64,000 nt of DNA. Source: Morganella morganii (GTDB lineage: Bacteria; Pseudomonadota; Gammaproteobacteria; Enterobacterales; Enterobacteriaceae). The translations under genes and the position numbers were made by a program. Where the stretch lies: the NCBI RefSeq assembly GCF_019402645.1, contig NZ_VKKS01000001.1, positions 495,450 to 559,449 on the forward strand. Direction: 5' to 3'. Positions 8,607 through 17,218 of this stretch are shown here, one piece after another; position 1 is the first letter of the stretch; each line of letters opens with the position of its first letter. The notes below the pieces were generated by a model. It searched no databases and was not told where the DNA came from. It saw only the letters and a program-made list of their open reading frames with translations.

Positions 8607-8637
8607 TACATATGTAAATTATAACTATACATATGTA
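8607..8637 (-). promoter_or_regulatory. Twin palindromic operators ahead of mtnK
   Basis: Two copies of the perfect 10-base palindrome TACATATGTA lie at 8607-8616 and 8628-8637, exactly 21 bases apart, or two helical turns. They sit 30-60 bases upstream of the mtnK start. Identical, phased palindromes in a promoter are what a dimeric repressor would bind. The SorC-type regulator at 4004 is the obvious candidate; this is inference. Confidence 0.6.
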
Positions 8638-8836
8638 TTTTTTCTGTGATGTAACTAACACATAGCCCGAAACAAGCGGTTCTTAAGGGAGTGATAAGGA
8701 AAAAATGTAAATATATCTTAAGTATTTGCACGCAATTATTTTTATCAAATACCGGGGTATATTATTAGCGAATATTCAGCGGTCTGTTTTTTTCATAAAT
8801 GTGCTTAATCCTATTAAGACCATTTTTATATTAAGT

Positions 8837-8916
8837 GTGATCGGGTAGGTACTATTACATTAAATAGGAGTATTGATATTGCAAACAATACTCCTATAAG
8901 GTTAAATCCCGATCGC
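8837..8916. repeat. Nested inverted repeats in the mtnK upstream gap
   Basis: An inner 12-base perfect stem (ATAGGAGTATTG at 8864-8875 with its complement at 8886-8897) is enclosed by an outer stem around GATCGGG (8839-8845) and CCCGATC (8908-8914). The rest of the 498-base gap from 8577 to 9074 is AT-rich and holds no gene I can support. The structure could be part of an RNA or a protein binding region. Confidence 0.45.
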
Positions 8917-9074
8917 GAAACGGAAGATGCCTTTCATTCATAACCTTTTAATTTTAAACTTTGTTTTTCATATTGTTATGAATTTATTGAGCCGCGGGTT
9001 AGTGTGCGGATGGCAGACTCTTAAAAACGGAATTTTTTGTTATCACGTTGTCAATATAAGTGAAGGAGAATCTT

Positions 9075-9293
9075 ATGGAGACGGAATCTATATATTCCTG
9101 TGTCGGAAACCGAATTAAAGAAAAGCGGAAATACTTAGGGTTAAGTGTTGTCCGGTTAGCGGAAGATATGGGAATAACTCAGCAGCAATTTAACCGTTAT
9201 GAGCGGGGTACAAGCCGGATTAGTATACATTATCTGATGTATCTGGCTGAACTGTTCCATGTTCCTGTGGATTACTTTTTCGATCAGGAATAG
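9075..9293 (+). CDS. MrpJ-like XRE-family regulator, orphan
   Basis: The ATG at 9075, with GAAGGAGA at 9062-9069, gives 72 residues; a GTG at 9060 overlaps that ribosome site and is rejected. The protein is a single helix-turn-helix: NRIKEKRKYLGLS, then ITQQQFNRYERG and HYLMYLAELFHVP. The QQQxxRYERG recognition helix is characteristic of MrpJ, the fimbrial-operon regulator of Proteus mirabilis that lowers motility, and its paralogues. No fimbrial genes are present here, so it is an orphan copy. The regulatory target is unknown. Confidence 0.75.
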   Translation: METESIYSCVGNRIKEKRKYLGLSVVRLAEDMGITQQQFNRYERGTSRISIHYLMYLAELFHVPVDYFFDQE

Positions 9294-9340
9294 TTTCTCC
9301 CCGCCAGGTAGTGACACGGTATCACCTGTATGTGAGAATA

Positions 9341-9378
9341 GCCGGCAATTAACATCGCACTGGTTGCTAATTGCCGGC
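9341..9378 (+). terminator. Perfect hairpin between the MrpJ-like gene and the glycosyltransferase
   Basis: GCCGGCAATTA (9341-9351) is matched exactly by TAATTGCCGGC (9368-9378) around a 16-base loop. There is no T-run, so termination is uncertain. It may instead protect an RNA end or bind a protein. Confidence 0.4.
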
Positions 9379-9410
9379 CAGTTATTTGTGGTAACAGGGT
9401 TACAGGTACA

Positions 9411-10259
9411 ATGTCACGCGAATTCTTCCGAAAAGTTGCGGATAAGCAACATATAAAACTCACTTATATCACTCATTTCTATTGTAATCAGCAAGATATC
9501 TCTGAAGTCATCAATTTACTTCGTGAATATGAAAATATGCCGGCATCTGTGCTGGATTATGTTCAGTTTGTGATCGTTGATGACTGCTCCCCGCTTGAGT
9601 ATGAAATTCCTGAATTTGATTTAAATCTGACATGGCTGCGGATTAAGACAGATATTCCGTGGAACCAGGGCGGTTCCCGGAATCTGGGCGTGACCTATGC
9701 GGCGTCAGATAAAATTCTGATGACTGACCTGGATCATGTCCTGCCGGTTTCTTCGTTTACTTATCTGATTAATGCGGTGAATCCCGGCCGGACATTCTAT
9801 AAACTCTACCGCCGGGATGAGCAGGGCAATATCTGCAAAGGGCATTCCAATTTGTTCTTTATGTCCCGTGCCCGCTTTTTCCGTTTTTACGGCTATGATG
9901 AAGAGTTTTGCGGGCATTACGGCGCAGAAGATTACCGTTTTGTGAAATTGCAGAAATACCACGGGTCCCGTCAGCGTTATCTGCCGAAATCCGTGTATGC
10001 CACAGAGCGGATTGTGGATCGCGATAAGTCCTATCATACGCTGGACAGAAGCCTGGAATACAACACGCCGGTTGATAAGCGCAAGCATCAAGAAGTCTGT
10101 ACATATGGTGCGGAAGCCGGTCATTCCCGGTTATTCCTGGATTTTGAATGGAAAATTTTGCGTTCTGTCTGCCGTCAATCACCGGTGATCCGTGAGAAAA
10201 ATCCCGGCTGGAAAGCCCGCTGGTGGCTGCGCTGGTTATTCGCGCCGCTGGCAAAATAA
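9411..10259 (+). CDS. Family 2-type glycosyltransferase
   Basis: This 282-residue protein has a GT-A fold. An N-terminal nucleotide-sugar half carries FVIVDDCSP (about 49-57), the loop WNQGGSRNLG and the metal-binding DLDH (about 105-108). A later acceptor-side segment FYGYDEEFCGHYGAEDYRF resembles the galactosyltransferase-like C-terminal domain with its G-x-ED motif. There is no signal peptide or membrane span, so it is cytoplasmic or membrane-peripheral. It stands alone, not in a polysaccharide cluster, and ends at a strong terminator. The sugar donor and acceptor cannot be read from sequence. Confidence 0.8.
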   Translation: MSREFFRKVADKQHIKLTYITHFYCNQQDISEVINLLREYENMPASVLDYVQFVIVDDCSPLEYEIPEFDLNLTWLRIKTDIPWNQGGSRNLGVTYAASDKILMTDLDHVLPVSSFTYLINAVNPGRTFYKLYRRDEQGNICKGHSNLFFMSRARFFRFYGYDEEFCGHYGAEDYRFVKLQKYHGSRQRYLPKSVYATERIVDRDKSYHTLDRSLEYNTPVDKRKHQEVCTYGAEAGHSRLFLDFEWKILRSVCRQSPVIREKNPGWKARWWLRWLFAPLAK

Positions 10260-10267
10260 AGCGGTAT

Positions 10268-10295
10268 AAAAAAAGCGCCTGCAAGGCGCTTTTTT
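10268..10295 (+). terminator. Bidirectional terminator after the glycosyltransferase
   Basis: AGCGCCT, a three-base loop and AGGCGCT are flanked by A-runs and T-runs. It serves the glycosyltransferase on the plus strand and the 25-residue peptide gene on the minus strand. Confidence 0.88.
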
Positions 10296-10311
10296 GTATC
10301 TGTCTGATAAA

Positions 10312-10389
10312 TCAGAATGCTTTGCTGTTTTTAGCAATAATAGCAGCAGCGCGGGTCAGATAAGAAAAGAAAGTTTTGATGCTTTTCAT
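10312..10389 (-). CDS. 25-residue basic amphipathic peptide gene
   Basis: The ATG at 10389 has AGGAG at a good distance. The product begins MKSIKTFFSYLT, continues RAAAIIAKNSKAF, and stops at TGA (10312-10314). It is basic, and the central stretch would form an amphipathic helix, so membrane association is possible. A strong promoter lies about 55 bases upstream, a hairpin lies in the leader, and a terminator follows about 17 bases after the stop. Together these make a complete miniature transcription unit. I do not recognise the family. It could be a small membrane-active peptide, a type I toxin, or a leaderless regulator peptide. Confidence 0.6.
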   Translation of the reverse strand: MKSIKTFFSYLTRAAAIIAKNSKAF

Positions 10390-10442
10390 AATAAACTCCT
10401 GCTTTTGAGTAAGTGATTAAGCCGTTTGGCTTTGACGGCTGT

Positions 10443-10470
10443 ACTATATCATTTTTGTGATTCATGTCAA
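10443..10470 (-). promoter_or_regulatory. Sigma-70 promoter of the 25-residue peptide gene
   Basis: On the minus strand a perfect -35 TTGACA (10465-10470) is followed after 16 bases by -10 TATAGT (10443-10448). Transcription would start near 10436, giving a leader of about 47 bases with an AGCCGT/ACGGCT hairpin. The remainder of the gap up to 10773 is AT-rich and would hold the yceJ promoter; nothing else is evident. Confidence 0.65.
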
Positions 10471-10773
10471 ATTTTTTATCAAAAATAATTTTAAATATTA
10501 AAATTATTTTTTGTCTATATCTGTCGTGTCCCGGTTTTTCCTGCATTTTGGTTATAACTCAGACCAAATCACTCTTATAAAATCCCGGTATATAAGATTT
10601 TTCCGGTTTAATATTTTGGATTACCATGGAAATAATAGTTAAATTAATGAGTTAGTGATTAATTTTGACTGACTTAAGCAAAATATTTGTCCGATATTAT
10701 CGGTGAAATTCACGTAAAGTATCTCTCTGTTACTGAAATGTTATCCGTATGGAACATCAAAGGGTATTTATCA

Positions 10774-11325
10774 ATGCAATGGAAAAATAGTGCGCAACGG
10801 TACGGGCATCTTTCTGTTCTGCTTCACTGGGGCGTGGCTCTCACGGTTTACGGGATGTTCGCTCTGGGGCTGTGGATGGTGTCGCTGGGTTATTATGATG
10901 TCTGGTATCACCGCGCGCCGGAGATCCACAAGAGCATCGGGATCCTGCTGTTTATTGTGCTGGTTGTCCGTATGGTCTGGCGCTGGATTTCACCTCCGCC
11001 GCCGGCATTATCCACTTACAGCCGGTTTACCCGCATCAGTGCCGCGCTGGCGCACTGGCTGCTGTACGGTATTTTGTTTGCCATTCTGATCACCGGTTAT
11101 TTTATTTCAACGGCAAATGGTCAGGCGGTATCAGTTTTCGGCTGGTTTGATGTGCCGGCCACACTGACAGACGGTGCGGGGCAGGCAGATACCGCCGGTA
11201 CGGTGCATCTGTATCTTGCCTGGGCAGTTGTTGTGTTATCGGTGCTGCACGCGCTGGCTGCACTTAAACATCATTTTTTTGATAAAGACGCCACATTAAA
11301 ACGCATGTTGGGCATGAAACCCTGA
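10774..11325 (+). CDS. yceJ: Cytochrome b561-family protein YceJ
   Basis: From the ATG at 10774 the protein has 183 residues and four membrane helices. Histidines in the helices (HLSVLLHWG near the start, EIHKSIGILL, ALAHWLLYG, VLSVLHALAALKHH) match the haem ligands of diffusible di-haem cytochromes b561. An upstream extension in frame is possible but lacks similarity. The gene lies 36 bases before yceI, as in E. coli. The pair probably works in quinone-linked electron transfer at the inner membrane together with the periplasmic lipid-binding YceI. Confidence 0.88.
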   Translation: MQWKNSAQRYGHLSVLLHWGVALTVYGMFALGLWMVSLGYYDVWYHRAPEIHKSIGILLFIVLVVRMVWRWISPPPPALSTYSRFTRISAALAHWLLYGILFAILITGYFISTANGQAVSVFGWFDVPATLTDGAGQADTAGTVHLYLAWAVVVLSVLHALAALKHHFFDKDATLKRMLGMKP

Positions 11326-11361
11326 ACAGGGTGCCCGTAATTTTATTATGACGGAGTAAAT

Positions 11362-11940
11362 ATGATGCTGAAGAAAGCACTGATTGGTTTAAGCGCAGGT
11401 ATGATGCTGCTGGGTTCAGGTGCAGCTATGGCTGACACCTATAAAATAGATAAAGAAGGGCAGCACGCGTTTGTGCAGTTCCGCATTCAGCACCTGGGTT
11501 ACAGCTGGCTGTACGGGACATTTAAAGATTTTGACGGCACATTCACCTTTGATAAGGCTGACCCGGCAAAAGACAACGTGGATGTGACCATCAAAACCGG
11601 TAGCCTGGATACCAACCACGCCGAACGTGATAAACATCTGCGCGGCAGTGAGTTTCTGAATACAGAAAAAAATCCGGAAGCAAAATTTGTTTCAACCAAA
11701 GTAGAGAAGAAAGGTGACGACTTTATTATCACCGGTGATCTGACCCTGAATGGTGTGACCAATCCGGTGACACTGGATGCAAAACTGACCGGGGAAGGTA
11801 AAGATCCGTGGGGCGGTTACCGCGCCGGTTTTGAGGCTGCCGGGAAAGTTTCTCTGAAAAGCTTTAATATCAAAGCGGATCTGGGGCCGAAATCACAGGA
11901 TGCTGAACTGATTATTTCCGTTGAAGGTGTAAAAATCTGA
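11362..11940 (+). CDS. yceI: YceI-family periplasmic isoprenoid-binding protein
   Basis: The protein has 192 residues with a signal peptide cut after AAMA. The mature part starts [25 protein letters not shown], the YceI lipocalin-like fold that binds a polyisoprenoid such as ubiquinone. Further family signatures are [15 protein letters not shown] and the closing [19 protein letters not shown] lies before the start, and a second ATG follows directly. It is co-transcribed with yceJ and ends at a hairpin. Confidence 0.95.
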   Translation: MMLKKALIGLSAGMMLLGSGAAMADTYKIDKEGQHAFVQFRIQHLGYSWLYGTFKDFDGTFTFDKADPAKDNVDVTIKTGSLDTNHAERDKHLRGSEFLNTEKNPEAKFVSTKVEKKGDDFIITGDLTLNGVTNPVTLDAKLTGEGKDPWGGYRAGFEAAGKVSLKSFNIKADLGPKSQDAELIISVEGVKI

Positions 11941-11966
11941 TTATTTTTACTGACTGAACAATTATC

Positions 11967-12000
11967 AGAGGCCTGCAATAGCAGGCCTTATTAATTTGTG
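11967..12000 (+). terminator. Terminator after yceI
   Basis: AGGCCTGC (11969-11976), an AATA loop and GCAGGCCT (11981-11988) are followed by a TTATTAATTT tail. The stem is strong but the T-run is interrupted. Confidence 0.65.
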
Positions 12001-12044
12001 TCACTATATTTTCAGTGATAACTCAGCGTATCAGAGGAAAATGC

Positions 12045-12815
12045 GTGAATAAAAAACTCAGCTTATTATTAGTTCTTATTGTTGCGGTGGTATTTGCCGG
12101 TGTCGGTTATTATATGGGCACGCAGGATAATGTTTTTTCTGTCACCGCAGTCAGTAAAGACGGAATTACAACGCCAAAATCACTTGAAGCCGAAATGATG
12201 TCGGAGTCCATGCAGTTTATTGAAGTGGTCGGCAAAATTTCCCCGGAAAAATATAAGGACATAAAGAAGAAGATCGGGAATTACGACACCATGACCCGCG
12301 AACAGAAAGCGGCATGGATGAATGAGATTGCCGGACTGACGGCGGTGTTATTAATTGACCGGATCCCGTATGCGTCTGATGATTCGCTGAATGCCTTTGC
12401 CGCAGCGGTAAAAGAGCAGGCGGAAGGCTATCTGGTGAAAGACCCGTCCGGGCAGCAGTGTTTTAATAACTTTTTCCCGGCACTGAATAAATTCCCGCAG
12501 AATAAATCTCAGTTTATCTATAATGAAGCTGATATCCGGATGCTGAAAACCGTGAACCTGATTCTGACGTCTTCGCTGGAAGACCGGAATACCAGTGAAG
12601 TACCTGAGCAGGAGGCGTATCAGGTATTAGGGAATATTTATCAGAAACTGACAGCGAAATACGGTGACAAAGTTGAGTTGTTAACCAACCTGAATGAAGG
12701 TGCGAAGGATCCGGTGACCACCTGCCTGATTGTCGGGGATTTTTATGAATATTTTACGCAGGAGCCCAATAAAGCTGCAACCGCAGAGGCACTGCGTCTG
12801 ATTTTGTCTCAGTAA
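12045..12815 (+). CDS. Single-pass membrane-anchored protein of unknown function
   Basis: The best start is GTG 12045, which has AGAGGA six bases upstream; an in-frame start at 12015 lies before this site. The 256-residue product has one N-terminal membrane helix (LSLLLVLIVAVVFAGVGYYMG), then a helical periplasmic domain with two cysteines (QQCFNNF, TTCLIV) that may pair. No known domain is recognised. It follows yceI but is separated from it by a hairpin and ends at its own terminator, so it is probably an independent unit. Confidence 0.75.
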   Translation: MNKKLSLLLVLIVAVVFAGVGYYMGTQDNVFSVTAVSKDGITTPKSLEAEMMSESMQFIEVVGKISPEKYKDIKKKIGNYDTMTREQKAAWMNEIAGLTAVLLIDRIPYASDDSLNAFAAAVKEQAEGYLVKDPSGQQCFNNFFPALNKFPQNKSQFIYNEADIRMLKTVNLILTSSLEDRNTSEVPEQEAYQVLGNIYQKLTAKYGDKVELLTNLNEGAKDPVTTCLIVGDFYEYFTQEPNKAATAEALRLILSQ

Positions 12816-12837
12816 ATATTGCATAAAACCGGTTAAT

Positions 12838-12869
12838 AACCGCAGAGTAATATGCCCTGCGGTTTTTTT
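12838..12869 (+). terminator. Terminator after the unknown membrane-anchored protein
   Basis: AACCGCAG (12838-12845) pairs with CTGCGGTT (12857-12864) and is followed by a T-run. Confidence 0.82.
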
Positions 12870-13333
12870 GTACCCGCCGGCAGAACCGGAAATGTGCAAA
12901 TCGTGCGGTTTTCTGCATCCTGATACAAAATAAACAAACCTCAGTAAAACACGATACTTTGTTTAAAAATCCGGAAATATAAACAGAAAATACTATGATA
13001 CCCGAAAATGAACCGGGCAGACGAATAATCAGAGGTTTTTCCCGGTAAATGTCTTTTATGTATTCTTCATCTGCCACAGGAAGAGAAGAAATAGGTATCA
13101 AAACAGACAGGGGATATTACTTTAATATCCGGTTATTTCATTATATTAATTTGTAATCCATCATAATCTGATACATATATTGCATATTTTATTGTGTTCA
13201 GCAGATGTTTTGTTTCTGTTTATATTGATCCCGGTTTTCTCCTGTAATATTTCACTTACCGTTACTTTTATAGTGATTCAGGCTATTCTGTGCGCAATAT
13301 TTTTCGGATTAACTTAATTACCGGGGTATCTTG
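12870..13333. other. Intergenic stretch before emrA with no gene seen
   Basis: This 464-base AT-rich region has no supported coding sequence. A small perfect hairpin GGATATT/AATATCC lies at 13112-13130. The emrAB promoter must lie here. The MarR-type repressor gene emrR that precedes emrAB in E. coli is missing. Confidence 0.5.
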
Positions 13334-14524
13334 ATGGACAACACATCAGCGCAGTCTTCTGCTGCCCAGCCTTCTGACAAAAAAACATCATCATCCAATC
13401 CCGTCAAACGAAAAATCTGGCTTGCGGGAACCTCATTACTCTTTATTGTGCTGCTGGCCGGTTATCTGATTTACTGGTTTATGGTGCTGCGTTATCAGGA
13501 ATATACCGATGATGCCTACGTGGTCGGGCTCCAGGTACCGATCGTCGCACAAACCACCGGTAATGTGACGCAGGTGAATTTTGAAAATACCGATCTGGTA
13601 CATGCCGGTGATGTGCTGGTGGTGCTGGATAAAACCAATGCTGAACTGGCCTATGCACAGGCACGCCATGACCTGGCGGCCACCGTGCGTCAGACTCAGG
13701 AGCTCTATTTTAACCGCGATCAGCTCAGTGCGGTCATCGCACAGAAAAAAGTGATGCTGAATCAGGCACAGAGTGACTATGCCCGCCGCAGCGTGTTAGG
13801 ACAGCGGGGGACTATTTCCAAAGAAGATTTACAGCATTCACGCGAAGCCGTCGAGGAGGCACAGGCATCCCTGAATGCCTCTGTGCAACAGCTGAACGCC
13901 ACCAAAGCGCTGCTGAAAACCACGGCACTGGCTGATCAGCCGGCCGTGTTGCAGGCGGCGGATAAAGTCCGTGATGCCTGGATTAACTTACAGCGCACAG
14001 AAATCCGCAGTCCGTTTACCGGTTATGTCTCCCGCCGTAATGTGCAGGTCGGGGCTCAGGTCAGTCCTAATGCTTCGCTGATGGCGATTGTGCCGGTCGA
14101 ACCGGTCTGGATTGACGCCAACTTTAAGGAAACACAGCTCAGTAGTGTGCGGATCGGGCAGCCGGTAACGATCACCAGTGATTTTTACGGTGATAAAGTC
14201 ATCTTTAACGGCACCGTGGCCGGGCTGGATATGGGTACCGGCAGTGCTTTCTCCCTGCTGCCGGCGCAAAATGCCACCGGTAACTGGATAAAAGTGGTGC
14301 AGCGTCTGCCGGTCAGGGTTGAGCTGGATCCGCAGCAGGTTGCCAAATATCCGCTGCGTATCGGGCTGTCGATGAATGTGACTATCGAAACCAAAAACAC
14401 CGGCGGCCCGGTACTGGCTAATGTTCAGCGTGATACGCCGGCCTTTAAAAGTGATGTGCTGATCCCGGATCTGGCACCGGTCAATGCGGTGATTGCGCAA
14501 ATCATTACCGATAACGCCAGTTAA
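13334..14524 (+). CDS. emrA: Multidrug efflux membrane fusion protein EmrA
   Basis: The periplasmic adaptor links the inner-membrane pump EmrB to TolC. From ATG 13334 the protein has 396 residues: a cytoplasmic tail, one membrane helix (about 30-50), a biotinyl-lipoyl motif split by a long coiled-coil hairpin (about 90-200), and a beta-barrel with AIVPVEPVWIDANFKETQL. The size matches E. coli EmrA. emrB follows after 18 bases. Confidence 0.95.
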   Translation: MDNTSAQSSAAQPSDKKTSSSNPVKRKIWLAGTSLLFIVLLAGYLIYWFMVLRYQEYTDDAYVVGLQVPIVAQTTGNVTQVNFENTDLVHAGDVLVVLDKTNAELAYAQARHDLAATVRQTQELYFNRDQLSAVIAQKKVMLNQAQSDYARRSVLGQRGTISKEDLQHSREAVEEAQASLNASVQQLNATKALLKTTALADQPAVLQAADKVRDAWINLQRTEIRSPFTGYVSRRNVQVGAQVSPNASLMAIVPVEPVWIDANFKETQLSSVRIGQPVTITSDFYGDKVIFNGTVAGLDMGTGSAFSLLPAQNATGNWIKVVQRLPVRVELDPQQVAKYPLRIGLSMNVTIETKNTGGPVLANVQRDTPAFKSDVLIPDLAPVNAVIAQIITDNAS

Positions 14525-14542
14525 TCAGCGCGGGGCTTTATT

Positions 14543-16060
14543 GTGGCTAATCAACCGTTAACAGGCATGAAACTGGTCTGGGCGACCATCGCGCTGTCGA
14601 TGGCCACCTTTATGCAGGTGCTGGACTCCACCATTGCCAACGTGGCGATCCCGACCATTTCCGGCAATCTCGGTGCCTCTGTCTCACAGGGCACCTGGGT
14701 TATTACCTCGTTCGGGGTATCTAACGCGATTTCCATCGCGATTACCGGGTTTCTGGCAAAACGCTTCGGGGAAGTGCGGGTATTTATCTGGTCCACCGGG
14801 CTGTTTACCCTGACATCACTGCTGTGCGGATTGTCAGAAAGCCTGGAAATGCTGATTTTCTTCCGCGTGTTGCAGGGCGGGGTGGCCGGGCCGATAATCC
14901 CGCTCTCGCAGAGTCTGCTGCTGAAAAGTTATCCGCCCGCCAAACAGAATACCGCGCTGGCTCTCTGGTCGATGACCATCATTCTGGCGCCGGTATTCGG
15001 TCCGATTATGGGCGGCTATATCAGTGATAACTTTCACTGGGGCTGGATTTTCTTTATCAACGTGCCTATCGGCATCGCAGTGGTGATTGTCAGTCTGATG
15101 CTGCTGCGCGGTATGGAATCGAAAGTGACAAAGGTTCCGCTCAATGTGATTGGTTTGTCGCTGCTGGTGGTCGGGATCGGTTGTCTGCAAATCCTGCTGG
15201 ATAAAGGGAAAGATCTCGGCTGGCTGGAGTCAGATGAAATTGTCGCACTGGCGGTTATTGCAACCGTTTCCCTTGTCTTCCTGGTGATTTGGGAACTGAC
15301 GGATAAAAACCCGATTGTGGAGTTGTCGCTGTTTAAGTCGCGTAACTTTACCATTGGTACATTGTCAGTCAGCCTGGCGTATATGGTCTATTTCGGCGCG
15401 ATTGTGCTGCTGCCGCAGTTACTTCAGGAGGTCTACGGTTATACGGCGGAATGGGCAGGGCTGGCGCTGGCACCTATCGGGCTGGTGCCGATACTGATTT
15501 CCGCGTTTGTCGGCAAGATCTCTAACGTGGTGGATTTGCGCTGGATTGTAACCTTTAGTTTCGTGGTGTATTCAATCTGCTTCTACTGGCGCGCCTATAC
15601 CTTTGAGCCGCAGATGGGATTCTACGCCTCTGTCTGGCCGCAACTGGTACAGGGGTTTGCCGTGGCCTGCTTCTTTATGCCGCTAACCACCATCACGCTT
15701 TCCGGCCTGCCGCCGGAGAAACTGGCCTCCGCCTCCGCGCTGGCAAACTTCTTCCGGACACTGGCGGGCTCTGTCGGCACATCGATTACCACCACGCTGT
15801 GGAGCCGTCGCGAATCGTTACATCATTCTCAGCTGACAGAATCCATCACCGCGTATAATCCGGAATCGGTACAGATGTATCAGGAGATGGCGCAGCACGG
15901 GTTGTCTCAGGAGCAAACCTCCGCGTATCTGGCGAATGAAATTACCGCCCAGGGGCTGATTATCAGTGCCAATGAGATTTTCTGGCTTTCCGGCGGTATC
16001 TTTATCGGATTGATTGTCCTTATCTGGTTTGCCCGACCGCCGTTTGCCACAAAATCCTGA
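14543..16060 (+). CDS. emrB: Multidrug efflux MFS transporter EmrB (DHA2 family)
   Basis: A proton-driven exporter of hydrophobic toxins that works with EmrA and TolC. GTG 14543 gives 505 residues. The 14-helix MFS pump shows the diagnostic FMQVLDSTIANVAIPTI in helix 1, GTWVITSFGVSNA, and motif C-like ALWSMTIILAPVFGPIMGGY. Identity to E. coli EmrB is evident by eye over most of the length. The ribosome site lies in the GCGGGGC just downstream of the emrA stop. Confidence 0.96.
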   Translation: MANQPLTGMKLVWATIALSMATFMQVLDSTIANVAIPTISGNLGASVSQGTWVITSFGVSNAISIAITGFLAKRFGEVRVFIWSTGLFTLTSLLCGLSESLEMLIFFRVLQGGVAGPIIPLSQSLLLKSYPPAKQNTALALWSMTIILAPVFGPIMGGYISDNFHWGWIFFINVPIGIAVVIVSLMLLRGMESKVTKVPLNVIGLSLLVVGIGCLQILLDKGKDLGWLESDEIVALAVIATVSLVFLVIWELTDKNPIVELSLFKSRNFTIGTLSVSLAYMVYFGAIVLLPQLLQEVYGYTAEWAGLALAPIGLVPILISAFVGKISNVVDLRWIVTFSFVVYSICFYWRAYTFEPQMGFYASVWPQLVQGFAVACFFMPLTTITLSGLPPEKLASASALANFFRTLAGSVGTSITTTLWSRRESLHHSQLTESITAYNPESVQMYQEMAQHGLSQEQTSAYLANEITAQGLIISANEIFWLSGGIFIGLIVLIWFARPPFATKS

Positions 16061-16132
16061 TAAGGACTACAGTAATAAGGAAGCGTAACCGGTAAACTGC
16101 CGGTTGCCGGACGCAATGAAAAGGGGTTTTTC

Positions 16133-17212
16133 ATGACATTTAAACGAATTATGCTTGCCGGTGCGGTCGCGTCGGCCACATTACTGGCTGCTCAGATTGC
16201 TTCCGCCTGCACCCGGCTGGTGTATCTCGGGGATGATGCGCAGGTGATCACTGCCCGGTCTATGGACTGGAAAAGTGATGTCGGCACCAATTTATGGATC
16301 TTCCCGCAGGGAATGGCGCGTGATGGCGCCGCCGGGCCGGACTCCGTAAAATGGGTGTCAAAATACGGCAGCGTGGTGGCATCCGGTTATGATGTATCCA
16401 CGACGGACGGCATTAATGAAAAGGGATTGTCTGCAAACCTGCTGTGGCTGGTGGAATCCGTTTATCCGACACCGGAAAATAACAAACCGACTCTGAGTAT
16501 TTCGGCCTGGGCACAGTATGTGCTGGATAATTATGCGACAGTTGAAGAGGCCGTTACCGCGCTGGAAAAAGAGCCGTTTGCGGTGATTACTGATAAAGTC
16601 CCGGGCGAAAAGCGTCTGGCAACTCTGCACCTTTCGTTATCTGATGCATCCGGCGACAGCGCCATCATTGAATATATTGACGGAAAGCAGGTAATTCATC
16701 ACAGCCGTAAATATCAGGTAATGACCAACTCCCCGGTATTCAGTGAGCAACTGGCACTGGACAGCTACTGGCAGCAAATCAACGGTACCGTTATGCTGCC
16801 GGGCACCAATCGTTCTGCTGACCGCTTTGCCCGCGGGTCTTTCTACATTAACGCCATTCCGAAAGCGACCACGCCGAATAAAGCCGTAGCGTCCGTTTTC
16901 AGTGTGATCCGCAATGTTTCCGTGCCATTCGGGCTGAATACCGAAGAGGAGCCGAATATCTCCTCGACCCGCTGGCGCACAGTGGTGGATCACAAACGTC
17001 AGATTTATTTCTTTGAATCGGCGCTGACGCCGAATATCTTCTGGGTTGATCTGAAGAAAGTTGATTTCAGCAAAGAAAACGGCAAAGTGAAGAAACTGGA
17101 TTTGGGGCCTGAACAGCAAAATATTTATGCCGGTGATGTGGCAAGTGATTTCACGGATGCCAAACCTTTCGTGTTCCAGGGCATAAACGAAGCTATCGCC
17201 CGCCAGAAATAA
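16133..17212 (+). CDS. Periplasmic choloylglycine hydrolase/penicillin V acylase-family enzyme
   Basis: This 359-residue Ntn-hydrolase has a signal peptide ending IASA, so cleavage exposes the nucleophile Cys26 (CTRLVYLG). Other expected residues are present: ARSMDW after the nucleophile, an Asn in VMTNSPVF, and an Arg in RSADRFARGSFY. Periplasmic Gram-negative members hydrolyse penicillin V and long-chain acyl-homoserine lactones rather than bile salts. It follows emrB by 72 bases and may be read from the same transcript. The natural substrate here is unknown; quorum-signal degradation is a possible role. Confidence 0.88.
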   Translation: MTFKRIMLAGAVASATLLAAQIASACTRLVYLGDDAQVITARSMDWKSDVGTNLWIFPQGMARDGAAGPDSVKWVSKYGSVVASGYDVSTTDGINEKGLSANLLWLVESVYPTPENNKPTLSISAWAQYVLDNYATVEEAVTALEKEPFAVITDKVPGEKRLATLHLSLSDASGDSAIIEYIDGKQVIHHSRKYQVMTNSPVFSEQLALDSYWQQINGTVMLPGTNRSADRFARGSFYINAIPKATTPNKAVASVFSVIRNVSVPFGLNTEEEPNISSTRWRTVVDHKRQIYFFESALTPNIFWVDLKKVDFSKENGKVKKLDLGPEQQNIYAGDVASDFTDAKPFVFQGINEAIARQK

Positions 17213-17218
17213 AAACCA

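Noticed and set aside
10687-10773. N-terminal extension of YceJ by 29 residues
   Set aside because: The extra segment has no b561 similarity and no good ribosome site, and the ATG at 10774 gives the normal length.
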